A DNA stretch of 64,000 nucleotides from Serpentinicella alkaliphila (GTDB lineage: Bacteria; Bacillota; Clostridia; Peptostreptococcales; Natronincolaceae): the NCBI RefSeq assembly GCF_018141405.1, contig NZ_CP058648.1, forward strand, positions 2,418,502 to 2,482,501, written 5' to 3'. Below are positions 36,622 through 45,338 of this stretch, one piece after another (the first letter of the stretch is position 1; every line of letters starts with the position of its first letter). The notes under the pieces are model-generated. The model saw only the letters and a program-made list of their open reading frames with translations. It was not told where the DNA came from and ran no database searches. The position numbers were made by a program, and so were the translations under genes.

Positions 36622-37899
36622 CTATTTGATGTCTCCAACTTTATTGCTGGAGTAGAGTTGATTTTTAGTCAGCAAGCCAAAAATCAGTCGAACTAATTTA
36701 CGAGATGTAAGTGCGAGTGCTCTTTTATGACAGTGAGTAGTAACTTCACTATATTTCTTCTTGTAGAATTCATGGTACTCAGGAATGTTGTTTCTAACAC
36801 TATTAGCAGCTTCAATTAAGTAGTATCTAAGATATTTATTTCCTGTTTTAGTCATTCTAGTATCATCAGCTGAGTAATTACCTGATTGATTAACTCTCCA
36901 AGTCAGACCAGAGTATTTAGCTAAAGAGTCATGGGAATCGAATGATGTAACAGTGCCTATTTCAGCTAATATACCACTAGCAAGCACTGGCCCAATACCG
37001 GGAATAGAAATAAGTGACTGATACTCATTGGTGTTAAGCCCTTTAATAGCTTTTTCTATAGCTTTGTCAATAGTTTTGATTTCAGTATCAAAAGCTTGAA
37101 TAAGATTAAAAGAAGAAGCAATTGAAGTACTTAAAGGCTCATATAACACTTTATCTAAACGGTATGAATCTCTAGCAGCCTTTTGGAGGAGCTTGGCAGT
37201 TTGTACAGGATTACTAAAGCGATTTTTGCCTTTAGCCGAAACAAAAGCGACTAGATCCTCTATAGATGAATAAGTAATATCATCTAGAGAAAGAAAGTTT
37301 GTTAAAACAGCTGCAGAAGTTGTTCCATAAGTATTAGAAAAAGGCCTATCTCCTTTATCTAATACTGCTAATTCGCTGAACTTCAAATAAATATTAGAAA
37401 CCATATAAGTTTTTTCTCTAGTAATTGACTCAATTAAATGCAGTCTATGCCTAGAAAGTCGTTGTAGAGCAAGAAACTGGGCACCCCGCCAAGGCTGGCA
37501 AGTAATTCTGCCGACTCTGGCAAAGTCAGCGATAATGTACGCATCTAAAGGATCAGTTTTATCTATATCAATAAAAGATTTTCTGTAATTAGAAATAGAC
37601 TTTGGATTGAGACAGTAAACTAGAGGCTTGTAATACATTAATAAATCATTAGAAGAAAGAAAATTAGCAATATGAGTACTATAAAAAGAAGTAGATTCAA
37701 GTGCTATAACAACATATTTTAAGTTATTATCATTTAAACAATCGATAATGCTATTTAAAAATACTTCAGCACCAGGCTGATTATTTGAAGCTTTAAGTTT
37801 GAGAAGTTTATTACCCTGAAAATCAAGAGCACATAAAACATTAAATTTAGAACTAACATCAATACCAACAAATAAAGTAGACATAAAGTTGTTCTTCAT
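36622..37899 (-). CDS. IS110-family transposase (DEDD recombinase)
   Basis: The 425-residue protein is full length. The N-terminal RuvC-like domain has the catalytic Asp in FVGIDVSSK, a Glu in VIALEST, and the Asp pair in DKTDPLDAYIIADF. The C-terminal Tnp_20 domain has SIPGIGPVLASG and the later TKTGNKYLRYYLIEAAN, which contributes the serine-type active site region. AAGGTGGTGAT precedes the ATG. Of the three insertion sequences in the window this is the only one with an uninterrupted transposase. It is inserted between DUF3006 and a zinc-ribbon protein gene. Confidence 0.95.
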   Translation of the reverse strand: MKNNFMSTLFVGIDVSSKFNVLCALDFQGNKLLKLKASNNQPGAEVFLNSIIDCLNDNNLKYVVIALESTSFYSTHIANFLSSNDLLMYYKPLVYCLNPKSISNYRKSFIDIDKTDPLDAYIIADFARVGRITCQPWRGAQFLALQRLSRHRLHLIESITREKTYMVSNIYLKFSELAVLDKGDRPFSNTYGTTSAAVLTNFLSLDDITYSSIEDLVAFVSAKGKNRFSNPVQTAKLLQKAARDSYRLDKVLYEPLSTSIASSFNLIQAFDTEIKTIDKAIEKAIKGLNTNEYQSLISIPGIGPVLASGILAEIGTVTSFDSHDSLAKYSGLTWRVNQSGNYSADDTRMTKTGNKYLRYYLIEAANSVRNNIPEYHEFYKKKYSEVTTHCHKRALALTSRKLVRLIFGLLTKNQLYSSNKVGDIK

Positions 37900-37904
37900 A
37901 ACAT

Positions 37905-38160
37905 CACCACCTTTCGTGTGGAATAGCGTTGAACAATTAGAAAAAGAGATATCCTAATCTTAGAAGCTGACTGCAACCTCGCATTATTAGCATTCATCTT
38001 TGAAAAATACCTTGCTGTTGGCTAATCAAAGAGATGCAGCATCTGAGTAAGCAGAATTTGACAACTAAGTCAGGAAGCATGCTTTATAGGCAATAACCAT
38101 AAGGTTTTGCAAGGAGTGAAAGAATTATCCTTTGCTAATTATTCTTAAGAATATATTAAC
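37905..38160 (-). ncRNA. candidate IS110 bridge RNA region (left end)
   Basis: This is non-coding DNA immediately upstream of an IS110 transposase, where IS110-group elements encode their bridge RNA. A long stem-loop can be drawn: GCAT-TCTTTGA (37990-38003, with a 3-base bulge) pairs with TCAAAGA-GATGC (38026-38037) around a 22-base loop. A second stem pairs TTGCAAGG near 38106-38113 with CCTTTGC near 38131-38137. The exact RNA ends and guide loops are not determinable by eye. Confidence 0.5.
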
Positions 38161-38254
38161 ATTAAGATATCTCAATTAAAAATTGAAATAAAAAATAAAT
38201 AAGTTTAGACCTCTAAAAAAGATGGCCTAAACATATTATACGAGGAGTGATTAT

Positions 38255-38647
38255 ATGGATTGGCTAAGAAAGTTTATGATAGGGAGATACGGACAAGACC
38301 AACTCTCCATCTTTTTATTTGTAATATCAATAGTTTTAACCTTATCAGGTCAGTTTACAGGGATATCCTTATTAATAATTTTAGGATATGTACCTATTTT
38401 TATAGGGTTTTATAGAATGTTCTCAAAAGATATACAAAAGAGGAGAATGGAAAACTATAAATTCTCTATATTTATAAGTCCTCTATATTCTAAGTTAACA
38501 CAAGTTAAGAATAGGATTGAAGGTTCTAAAACCCATAAATACTTTAAATGTCAACAATGTAATACTACTTTACGAGTTCATAAGAACAAAGGAAAGATAG
38601 TGGTAACCTGTCCGAAATGTAAGGGCAAATTTACTAAAACCACTTAA
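38255..38647 (+). CDS. membrane-anchored zinc-ribbon protein
   Basis: The 130-residue protein has two adjacent transmembrane helices (about residues 18-34 and 37-53) and a basic cytoplasmic linker. A C-terminal zinc ribbon has two CxxC pairs, CQQC and CPKC, separated by about 18 residues. It has a GAGGAGTG site. It is followed after 25 bp by a membrane DnaJ-domain protein and then topB, so the three are probably one operon. The role is unknown. Confidence 0.75.
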   Translation: MDWLRKFMIGRYGQDQLSIFLFVISIVLTLSGQFTGISLLIILGYVPIFIGFYRMFSKDIQKRRMENYKFSIFISPLYSKLTQVKNRIEGSKTHKYFKCQQCNTTLRVHKNKGKIVVTCPKCKGKFTKTT

Positions 38648-38672
38648 CTATATATAGGATCGAGGTTAATGT

Positions 38673-39437
38673 ATGAATATAATAAATAACTTATTAGGTA
38701 AGATAATTTATTTTGTTGCAAAATCGATATCTTTTGTACTGGACAGTCTTATTCGTTTAATAGTAACTATAGTTATATTTATAAAAAGTGTTTCTAAGGG
38801 TTTATTAGTATTATTAAGTATGGGTGGATGCTTGTTTTTTATCTTTTTTGCAACTTGGGGTCTTAGAATTCTATTGGACCCTATGGGGCTATTAATTGTA
38901 ATGTTCTTTATTGTTTTTCCAGTGCTTGCATCCATATTTGTTTCAAAACTAAAATATTTTAAATATGTTGTTACGGAATATTTATTTAATCTTTCTAATT
39001 ATGTTACAGATAAAAATAAATACACTTATAAGTCTATTAACGATTATAAAACAGCATATAGAAAAGCGGAAGAAGAGAAAATCAGAGAAGAACAACGTAG
39101 ACAGTATGAGCAGCAAAGACAGTGGCAAGAACAATTTTTTAAACAACATTGGTATCAACAGGGTTCTCAGGGTAACAACGGTGGCTATGAGGGGCAAAGG
39201 GGATACAGCTTAAATCCAAACGCAGAGTTTAAAAGTAAGTATGAAAAAAGCTGTGATGTTTTAGGTATTCCATTTAATTCTGAAAAAAGTCAAATTAAAC
39301 TTGCATATAGAAAAAAGGCAAAGGAAAATCATCCGGATTTGAATAAAGACCCTGGTGCAACAAGAAGGTTTCAAGAGATTACTGACGCTTACGAATTTTT
39401 AAGTGATGAGAATATTGCAAGGTATAGAAATTTATAA
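38673..39437 (+). CDS. membrane protein with C-terminal J domain
   Basis: The 254-residue protein has three to four hydrophobic segments in residues 1-95. A Gln/Arg/Glu-rich linker with repeats such as RQYEQQRQWQEQFF follows, and then a C-terminal J domain of about 65 residues whose HPD motif is in KENHPDLNKDPG. It should recruit and stimulate DnaK at the inner face of the membrane. No DnaK or GrpE is nearby. It is inverted relative to classical DnaJ, where the J domain is N-terminal. Confidence 0.85.
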   Translation: MNIINNLLGKIIYFVAKSISFVLDSLIRLIVTIVIFIKSVSKGLLVLLSMGGCLFFIFFATWGLRILLDPMGLLIVMFFIVFPVLASIFVSKLKYFKYVVTEYLFNLSNYVTDKNKYTYKSINDYKTAYRKAEEEKIREEQRRQYEQQRQWQEQFFKQHWYQQGSQGNNGGYEGQRGYSLNPNAEFKSKYEKSCDVLGIPFNSEKSQIKLAYRKKAKENHPDLNKDPGATRRFQEITDAYEFLSDENIARYRNL

Positions 39438-39457
39438 ATTGAAAGTGAAGTGTAATT

Positions 39458-41791
39458 ATGACTAAGGCACTATTTATAGCAGAAAAACCCAGTGTAGCCG
39501 TAGAATTTGCTAAGGCTCTGGATATTAAAGGGAAAAAACAGGATGGATTTATAGAATCAGACAATGCTGTTGTTACATGGTGTATTGGTCATCTGGTTAC
39601 TATGAGCTATCCAGAAGTGTATGACCCAAAATATAAAAAGTGGAACTTAGAAGACCTTCCTTTCCTACCAAAAGAGTATAAATATGAGGTAATTAGTAAT
39701 GTTCGGAAACAATTTGAAATAATTAAAAAACAAATGAAAAGAAAAGATATATCTACCATTTTTGTATGTACTGACTCTGGGCGAGAAGGGGAGTATATTT
39801 ATAGACTTGTAGATGAGATTATAGATGTAAAGGATAAAGTTAAAAAAAGAGTTTGGATTGATTCTCAGACTGTAGATGAGATAAAAAAGGGTGTAAGGAA
39901 TGCAAAACCCCTTTCCGAGTATGATAATCTGTCTTCAGCAGCATATTTAAGGGCAAAAGAGGACTATTTAATGGGTATAAACTTCTCTAGATTATTAACT
40001 CTTTGCTATAGTGGTTCCCTTAGTAAAGAACTAGGCAAAAACTATGTAGTTATAGCAGTGGGTCGTGTTATGACATGTGTACTTGCTATGATAGTTCAAA
40101 GAGAACGGGAAATCAGGGATTTTGTTAAAACTACTTACTATAAGATTAATGGAAAATTTAATTTTGAAGAATCATTAGACTATGATGGGGAGTGGAAGGT
40201 TGTAGAAGGCTCCGAGTTACTTAATTCACCCCTTCTTTATAAGGATATAGGTTTCAATAGTAAAGAGGTAGCAGAGAACTTTATTAAAGAGTTACTTTCT
40301 GGAGAACAAGTTAATGGAATTATCGAAGATGTAAAAAGAAAGAAGGAGACTAAAAATCCACCCTTACTATATAATTTGGCGGAACTTCAGAACGAATTAT
40401 CTAAAAAACTAAAAATTAGTCCGGAAGAAACCCTTAAAACAGTACAAAATCTGTACGAGAAAAAGATGGTAACATATCCTAGAACTGATGCTAGAGTCTT
40501 AACAACAGCAGTAGCTAAGGAATTAGATAAGAATATTAAGGGATTGATGTCACTTAAAAATATATTTAAGATTGATAGCAATGATTCTGATATAAGTAGC
40601 TATGTTGAAGAGGTATATACAAAAGGTTTATTTAAAGGAATTGAAAAAACTAAGTATGTAAACGATAAGGCCGTTACTGATCACTATGCTATAATACCAA
40701 CTGGACAGGGCTTAGAAAACTATAATAAGTTAAAGGATAATGATAGAAAGACATATATATTAATAGTAAGGCGTTTTTTAGCAATCTTTTTTCCACCTGC
40801 AGTTTTTAGTCAATTGACAATAACAACAAAAATTAAGTCTGAAAGATTCTTTACAACTTCTAAAGTAAATATTCAAGAGGGGTATTTACCTGTATTAGGC
40901 GAGGAAAAAAAAGAAGATTCAACAAAATCTAATAAAGAAGATGTCCTAAAGAAACTTAAGAAGGGCCAGAAGGTAAATATTACTGAGGTTCTTATAAAAG
41001 AAGCTGAGACAACACCCCCTAAAAGATATAGCTCTGGATCTATAATACTGGCTATGGAAAATGCAGGTAAATTAATTGAAGATGAGGAATTAAGGGAGCA
41101 AATTAAGGGTAGTGGCATAGGTACCAGTGCTACAAGGGCAGGAATATTGAGTAAGCTACAAAATATTGATTATATTAGTCTAAATAAGAAAACTCAAATA
41201 TTAACACCAACAGCTTTAGGTGAAATGATTTATGATGTAGTAGATAAATCAATTCCAACACTGTTGAAGCCAGACTTAACTGCCAGCTGGGAAAAAGGCT
41301 TAAGTCTTATATCTAATGGGGATATTAAACCTGAAGAATATATGGTTAAATTAGAATCCTATATAAGTAAAAATACTAAAAGAGTGTTAGCTTTAGAAAA
41401 GAAGCAGTACATAAATGCAAATTATATGAAAGATGAAACTCGTAAAGTATACTCTAATGCTAAAAGCAAAAGAAGCTCGAAAGGATCACTTGGTAAATGT
41501 ATAGCCTGCAATGATGGTGATGTCCTTGAAAATAGGAAAGCATACTTTTGTAGTAACTGGCGAAAAAAATGTAAATTTACTACATGGAAAGATAGTCTTT
41601 CATTATACGCTCAAGATGTAACCCCTGAATTAATGAAGTACTTATTAAATGAAGGGGTAGTAAAGGCTTTGAATATAACATTACCTCAAACCAAAGAAAA
41701 ATGTATTGCTGATGTTCGGTTTAAAGATGATAAAAGCGGTAACTTAGAATTAATTAATGTTAACCGAATTAATCGAATTAATAAAATATAG
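39458..41791 (+). CDS. topB: DNA topoisomerase III
   Basis: The 777-residue type IA topoisomerase relaxes and decatenates DNA through a tyrosine-DNA link. The N-terminal Toprim starts KALFIAEKPSVAVEFAKAL and includes CTDSGREGEYIYR. The active-site Tyr lies in MVTYPRTDARVL. The sequence PKRYSSGSIILAMENAG and GIGTSATRAGIL are standard type IA blocks. A C-terminal Cys4 zinc ribbon reads CIAC and then CSNWRKKC. Length and motifs fit the Gram-positive TopB group. The gene is placed 20 bp after the J-domain gene. Confidence 0.93.
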   Translation: MTKALFIAEKPSVAVEFAKALDIKGKKQDGFIESDNAVVTWCIGHLVTMSYPEVYDPKYKKWNLEDLPFLPKEYKYEVISNVRKQFEIIKKQMKRKDISTIFVCTDSGREGEYIYRLVDEIIDVKDKVKKRVWIDSQTVDEIKKGVRNAKPLSEYDNLSSAAYLRAKEDYLMGINFSRLLTLCYSGSLSKELGKNYVVIAVGRVMTCVLAMIVQREREIRDFVKTTYYKINGKFNFEESLDYDGEWKVVEGSELLNSPLLYKDIGFNSKEVAENFIKELLSGEQVNGIIEDVKRKKETKNPPLLYNLAELQNELSKKLKISPEETLKTVQNLYEKKMVTYPRTDARVLTTAVAKELDKNIKGLMSLKNIFKIDSNDSDISSYVEEVYTKGLFKGIEKTKYVNDKAVTDHYAIIPTGQGLENYNKLKDNDRKTYILIVRRFLAIFFPPAVFSQLTITTKIKSERFFTTSKVNIQEGYLPVLGEEKKEDSTKSNKEDVLKKLKKGQKVNITEVLIKEAETTPPKRYSSGSIILAMENAGKLIEDEELREQIKGSGIGTSATRAGILSKLQNIDYISLNKKTQILTPTALGEMIYDVVDKSIPTLLKPDLTASWEKGLSLISNGDIKPEEYMVKLESYISKNTKRVLALEKKQYINANYMKDETRKVYSNAKSKRSSKGSLGKCIACNDGDVLENRKAYFCSNWRKKCKFTTWKDSLSLYAQDVTPELMKYLLNEGVVKALNITLPQTKEKCIADVRFKDDKSGNLELINVNRINRINKI

Positions 41792-41842
41792 GGAGTTATT
41801 AGGTTAACTTTCTTAAGTACACTTAGGGAGAGGGGGATATGG

Positions 41843-42154
41843 GTGAAAGAAAAGTTGCTAAGCATAGGCGGAGTTTTTGGGTCAATATTAAGTTTATCCT
41901 GCTGTTCTGGGTTAATGCTTTTATATACCCTTGGAATAGGTGGAACAGCATTCGTATTTCTATCAAGAATTGCTACGTTTAGACCATTTTTTGTAATACT
42001 TACTGTACTGTGTTTAGGATATGCTCATTTTCGTATGGATAAATACCCTACAAGTAAAAGGAGTGTAATTTTTATTTGGACTGCCACAATAATTGCAATC
42101 TTAATTACCTTATTACCTGTACTTCTCAATATATACAATATAATATTTAGTTAG
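41843..42154 (+). CDS. MerT-like small membrane protein with Cys-Cys motif
   Basis: The 103-residue protein starts at GTG with GAGGGGGATA upstream. Its three transmembrane helices include a vicinal Cys pair in the first one (LSLSCCSGLMLLYTLGIGG). The following segments resemble the mercuric transporter MerT (FRPFFVILTVLCLGYAHFRM). MerT-type proteins pass thiol-reactive metal ions across the membrane via such Cys pairs. No MerA or MerR is present here. A copper/thiol sensor of the CsoR family is encoded convergently next to it, so a metal-related function is plausible but unproven. Confidence 0.65.
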   Translation: MKEKLLSIGGVFGSILSLSCCSGLMLLYTLGIGGTAFVFLSRIATFRPFFVILTVLCLGYAHFRMDKYPTSKRSVIFIWTATIIAILITLLPVLLNIYNIIFS

Positions 42155-42197
42155 AAAATATCGATAAATTCAGCTTATATAAATATGTGATGAAATT

Positions 42198-42223
42198 AAA
42201 AAAACCAGAATCCCTGGTTTTTT
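42198..42223. terminator. bidirectional terminator between MerT-like gene and csoR
   Basis: AAAAAACCAG pairs with CTGGTTTTTT around a 5-base loop, giving a U-run on both strands, as needed between convergent genes. Confidence 0.85.
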
Positions 42224-42224
42224 A

Positions 42225-42485
42225 TTATTTCATGAATTTTACAATATTTCTTATAATATTTTGTGCATCATCACTAGTTAGATTTTCCTTCAATATACAA
42301 GCCTTAGCATGATCCTCAATTATTAGTAATCCAACCTTTTCAATGGAGGATTTTATAGCTGTAATTTGTACAAGAATATCACTACATTCTTTTCCTTCAT
42401 CTACCATTTTCTCAATTCCGCTTATATGACCCTTAATAGTACGTAGGCGACTTATTATATCTTTTCTAATTTTCTGATCTTCCAT
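42225..42485 (-). CDS. CsoR/RcnR-family metal-sensing repressor
   Basis: The 86-residue protein starts at EDQKIRKDIISRLRTIKGH, with AAGGAAGTG upstream of ATG 42485; an ATG at 42509 is less well placed. The all-helical CsoR fold carries the Cu(I)-type ligand set: Cys in EGKEC, then His and Cys spaced H-x3-C in EDHAKAC. Such repressors leave their operator when Cu(I) binds. It is transcribed with the upstream ferredoxin-like membrane gene. A CsoR-like palindrome lies at that gene's promoter, so autoregulation is likely. Confidence 0.9.
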   Translation of the reverse strand: MEDQKIRKDIISRLRTIKGHISGIEKMVDEGKECSDILVQITAIKSSIEKVGLLIIEDHAKACILKENLTSDDAQNIIRNIVKFMK

Positions 42486-42574
42486 TTTGTTCACTTCCTT
42501 AGACTTCATTATTCATATATTTTCCCATAGAATAACAAAAATAACAAAGGTTTTTTAAGTTCTAGTATTTATAA

Positions 42575-43051
42575 TTAAGCTACCTTTTTCGACATCTGAT
42601 TTTTTTCAATCAAACCTGTAGCATAACCCATTGGGCAAATTACACACCAGCTCCTAGGTTTAAATATAATGCCCATTAGGACACCGACTGAAGTTGACAT
42701 AGCCATCATTCTAAATATAGCAAAGGCAGTTTTAGTAAAGTCCCCCTTAGCCAAAATTAATGATATAGCAAACATTAATATCATCCAGGTCAACATAATA
42801 TTTTTAACTGTTTTGTTATTAATATATTTTGGTAAATCATTTTTAAAACTAATACTCTGTAGTAGTTTACCTAAAAATGACCCCCTTGGACAATACTTTG
42901 AGCAGTGAACTCTACCCCCACCCCTTAGGGCTAAATAAATTGGGACAAACATACATACCAACCCAAGTATACCGAATTTTATATTTATTACACCTAAAGA
43001 AAAAAACAAAACAATAAATATCCATGACCAAGACATTATAGATTTTTTCAT
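42575..43051 (-). CDS. polyferredoxin-like membrane protein (NapH/CcoG type), short
   Basis: The 158-residue protein has about four transmembrane helices and two Cys clusters: HCSKYCPRGSFLG near residue 50 and WCVICPMGYATGL near residue 136. These resemble the membrane halves of NapH/RnfA/CcoG-type 4Fe-4S proteins but lack the soluble ferredoxin domain. The clusters could bind iron-sulfur, copper or another soft metal. The gene has a promoter with a CsoR-like operator over its start point and lies upstream of csoR. The function may be metal handling rather than electron transfer. Confidence 0.75.
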   Translation of the reverse strand: MKKSIMSWSWIFIVLFFSLGVINIKFGILGLVCMFVPIYLALRGGGRVHCSKYCPRGSFLGKLLQSISFKNDLPKYINNKTVKNIMLTWMILMFAISLILAKGDFTKTAFAIFRMMAMSTSVGVLMGIIFKPRSWCVICPMGYATGLIEKNQMSKKVA

Positions 43052-43075
43052 TATATTTCCTCCTCACTATTATAT

Positions 43076-43100
43076 CCCAACCCCTAGGGTAGGGGGTATA
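43076..43100. promoter_or_regulatory. CsoR-type operator palindrome
   Basis: On the minus strand the sequence reads ATACCCCCTACCCTAGGGGT, a C-tract/G-tract dyad of the kind bound by CsoR family repressors. It overlaps the predicted start of transcription of the ferredoxin-like gene and csoR. Confidence 0.8.
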
Positions 43101-43105
43101 TTATT

Positions 43106-43134
43106 ATAATATAAGAATTATTTAATAATGTCAA
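43106..43134 (-). promoter_or_regulatory. sigma-A-type promoter of the ferredoxin-like/csoR operon
   Basis: TTGACA (43129-43134, minus strand) and TATTAT (43106-43111) have exactly 17 bases between them. The predicted start near 43099 falls in the operator. Confidence 0.85.
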
Positions 43135-43338
43135 TAGATATGGAGGTTATGAGGATTTTTATGTATGCGATTAGTTAATATAATATTATATTAGAATCAT
43201 CATAATATTTAAACAAGCCGTTTTTTAGTACAATAACAATAAACACTGATTTGAATAGCTATGCTATAATCATGAATAGGGATGTAAAAAAATTTTTTCA
43301 ACAGTTTACAAATCATAATTATATTAATCGGAGGACTT

Positions 43339-44442
43339 ATGTTAAAAAAACTATTTGCTTTTTTTATTTTTTTAAGTGTTTTTTCTTTAGTATATGGCGG
43401 AATGAATTATTACGTATATAGGCATATTGTAGAGGGATTTTTAATTAGTGGTTTAGGGTTAGTTATATTAAGAATTGCATTTTGGTTTTTAGGCAGTGCA
43501 TATATAATTAATCAAATTATTAAGAGAAAGTATTATGTTAGATTATTAGCCTATTCCGGGGCTGCATGGATGGGTATATTATCCTTTGCTTTATCTGTAT
43601 TTATTATTTTTGATATAGCTAAGCTATTCATGCCAACTGCCTACTATAAGCTAGGTTTCATTTTAACGATTATAGTAATAGCTATACTGACATTGATTTC
43701 AGTATTTAACGCAGCTAAGGGACCTGTGTTAAAAAGAATAGAAATAAATAATAATAAACTTGACGGAGAATCCTTTAAGGTTTTGTTGTTATCTGATGTA
43801 CATTTAGGCATGCTAACTTCTAGCATATGGTTAGAAAAGATAGTATCTAGAATAAACGAATTAGATGTTGATGTAATAGCAATAACCGGAGATTTTATTG
43901 ATGATAGATTTAAAGCCGTGAAGGAATTTATACCTATTGTGACTAAGCTTAAGGCAAAATACGGGGTTTTTGCTGTTACAGGTAATCATGAGCATTATCA
44001 AGGAGAAAATAGCTTTGAGATGTTCTGTAAAGAAGCAAATATTAGGATATTGCATAATGAAACTGAGTCCATTTTAGATAAAGTTAATTTAATTGGATTG
44101 GGCGATAGTAGTGTTTCAAGGAGAAAGGATTTTCATAAAGTTATAAAGGAATTACTTAATGGTGTAGATAAAGATTTGTATAATATACTTTTAATTCATC
44201 AGCCCCTAGGTTTTGAAAAATCAACAGAATTAGGAATTGATTTACAGTTATCTGGACATACCCATGGTGGGCAAATACCACCCTTGAGTATAATAGTTTA
44301 TTTAGTTTATAAATACTCCTATGGGCTATATTCATTTAATAAGTCTCATATATATACTACCTCAGGGACTGGTACATGGGGCCCACCTATGAGGTTATTT
44401 ACAAAATCGGAAATGGTTTTACTTGAAATCAAAAATAGATAG
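43339..44442 (+). CDS. membrane metallophosphoesterase (YaeI/YkuE-like)
   Basis: The 367-residue protein has four transmembrane segments in residues 1-125, then a calcineurin-like phosphoesterase domain. The di-metal ligands are visible in LLSDVHLGM, ITGDFIDD, TGNHEHYQG, and LSGHTHGGQI. The family hydrolyses phosphodiesters, often lipid-linked, at the outer membrane face. Its substrate here is unknown. AATCGGAGG precedes the ATG. A hairpin right at the stop codon (44436-44461) may terminate it. Confidence 0.9.
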   Translation: MLKKLFAFFIFLSVFSLVYGGMNYYVYRHIVEGFLISGLGLVILRIAFWFLGSAYIINQIIKRKYYVRLLAYSGAAWMGILSFALSVFIIFDIAKLFMPTAYYKLGFILTIIVIAILTLISVFNAAKGPVLKRIEINNNKLDGESFKVLLLSDVHLGMLTSSIWLEKIVSRINELDVDVIAITGDFIDDRFKAVKEFIPIVTKLKAKYGVFAVTGNHEHYQGENSFEMFCKEANIRILHNETESILDKVNLIGLGDSSVSRRKDFHKVIKELLNGVDKDLYNILLIHQPLGFEKSTELGIDLQLSGHTHGGQIPPLSIIVYLVYKYSYGLYSFNKSHIYTTSGTGTWGPPMRLFTKSEMVLLEIKNR

Positions 44443-44461
44443 ATTTAGTTTAATCTATCTA
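44436..44461 (+). terminator. hairpin at the stop of the metallophosphoesterase gene
   Basis: TAGATAGATT (44436-44445) pairs with AATCTATCTA (44452-44461). The tail is only moderately T-rich. Confidence 0.5.
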
Positions 44462-44478
44462 ATTTCATTTAATAATAA

Positions 44479-45013
44479 CTAATTCACATATTTATTAATG
44501 AAGGTTAATTCCTCATTAATATCTGTAATAAATATATTTTTTTCTTTTTCTATAATTGGTGTATTGAGTTTGTTTTCTGAATAATATTTCAGTGTAATGA
44601 AATTACTTAAAGGAAAATCATGCCCATTCCATGTGTTTTTGTAACCAACTATTCCATGATACTTAATCAATTCCTTTAAGGTATCAACTACAACCTCTAT
44701 AAAATCTTCAAAGTTACATTTTATATCAAATATAGTTTTAGGTTCCTCACTATAAAAATCATCTAATCGATCAATAGTTATTCTTAAGCTATTATTATTC
44801 AACCCTAAAGTCCAAATATCTATTTCTGGTTCTTTCTATAATAAATGAATGATGTTTCGGATTATTATCAGGAAATAATAATTTAATAAGTCCATTTAAA
44901 AGGTCTTCTAAAGGTTCAGTTAAATAACTAGGATAGGATTGGTACCTTTGCTCGTCCTTTTCTATAATAAATTCTGCCCATCCAGCACCCTTTAATATAT
45001 AATCAAACTTCAT
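44479..45013 (-). pseudogene. frameshifted gene of about 178 codons, function unknown
   Basis: Two overlapping open frames look like one gene. The first (45013-44795) starts KFDYILKGAGWAEFIIEKDEQRYQSYPSYLTEPLEDLLNG, and in its last 18 codons loses sense. Shifting frame at about 44837, within GAAAGAACC, continues as EPEIDIWTLGLNNNSLRITIDRLDD and then the second frame to 44479. The product would be a soluble alpha/beta protein of the immunity-protein or SMI-like size class, but I do not recognise the family. AGGAGGGTAA precedes the ATG. A single-base indel or sequencing error explains the break. Confidence 0.65.
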
Positions 45014-45142
45014 ATAGTTACCCTCCTACTTTTTTAGTCATAATTATTATAACCAGTTTATATTCAAATATTGGTAAGTTTAGATATTTATATAAAATTA
45101 CTTTTAATATAATAAGTTAGGAATTTTAGAAGGAAAGATACT

Positions 45143-45289
45143 ATGAATGTAGAAATGATAAGAGGGAACATGTTTTTACCAATTCAAGAATTTATAGATT
45201 TACCGAGAGAAGTAGACGCTAAAAATATTATGTTAATACATTGCGAGTTTCATGATTTACTATTAAAACTTACTTTAAAAGGGTATTAA
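45143..45289 (+). CDS. 48-residue orphan open frame, possible gene remnant
   Basis: AGAAGGAAAG sits about eight bases before the ATG. The product starts NVEMIRGNMFLPIQEFIDLP and ends LLLKLTLKGY. Ribosome site and composition are acceptable, but length and isolation leave open that this is the 5' fragment of a lost gene. Confidence 0.35.
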   Translation: MNVEMIRGNMFLPIQEFIDLPREVDAKNIMLIHCEFHDLLLKLTLKGY

Positions 45290-45338
45290 TTGATTTTAAA
45301 TTAATATATTAGTTAAAAAATTGAAGGTAGGTGTTCAT

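Larger units (their letters stand above)
36605..38160 (-). mobile_element. IS110-family insertion sequence (approximate ends)
   Basis: The element contains one intact DEDD transposase on the minus strand and a roughly 250-bp structured non-coding left end upstream of it. IS110 elements lack terminal inverted repeats and target duplications, so I cannot place the ends precisely; those given are estimates. The 9-mer TTAGAAGCT occurs both at the presumed right end (36605-36613) and within the left-end non-coding region (37960-37968). Confidence 0.7.

Noticed and set aside
36431..36655. 74-residue Lys/Arg/Asn-rich open frame before the IS110 element
   Set aside because: No good ribosome site, skewed composition typical of AT-rich non-coding DNA, and it runs into the IS110 right end.
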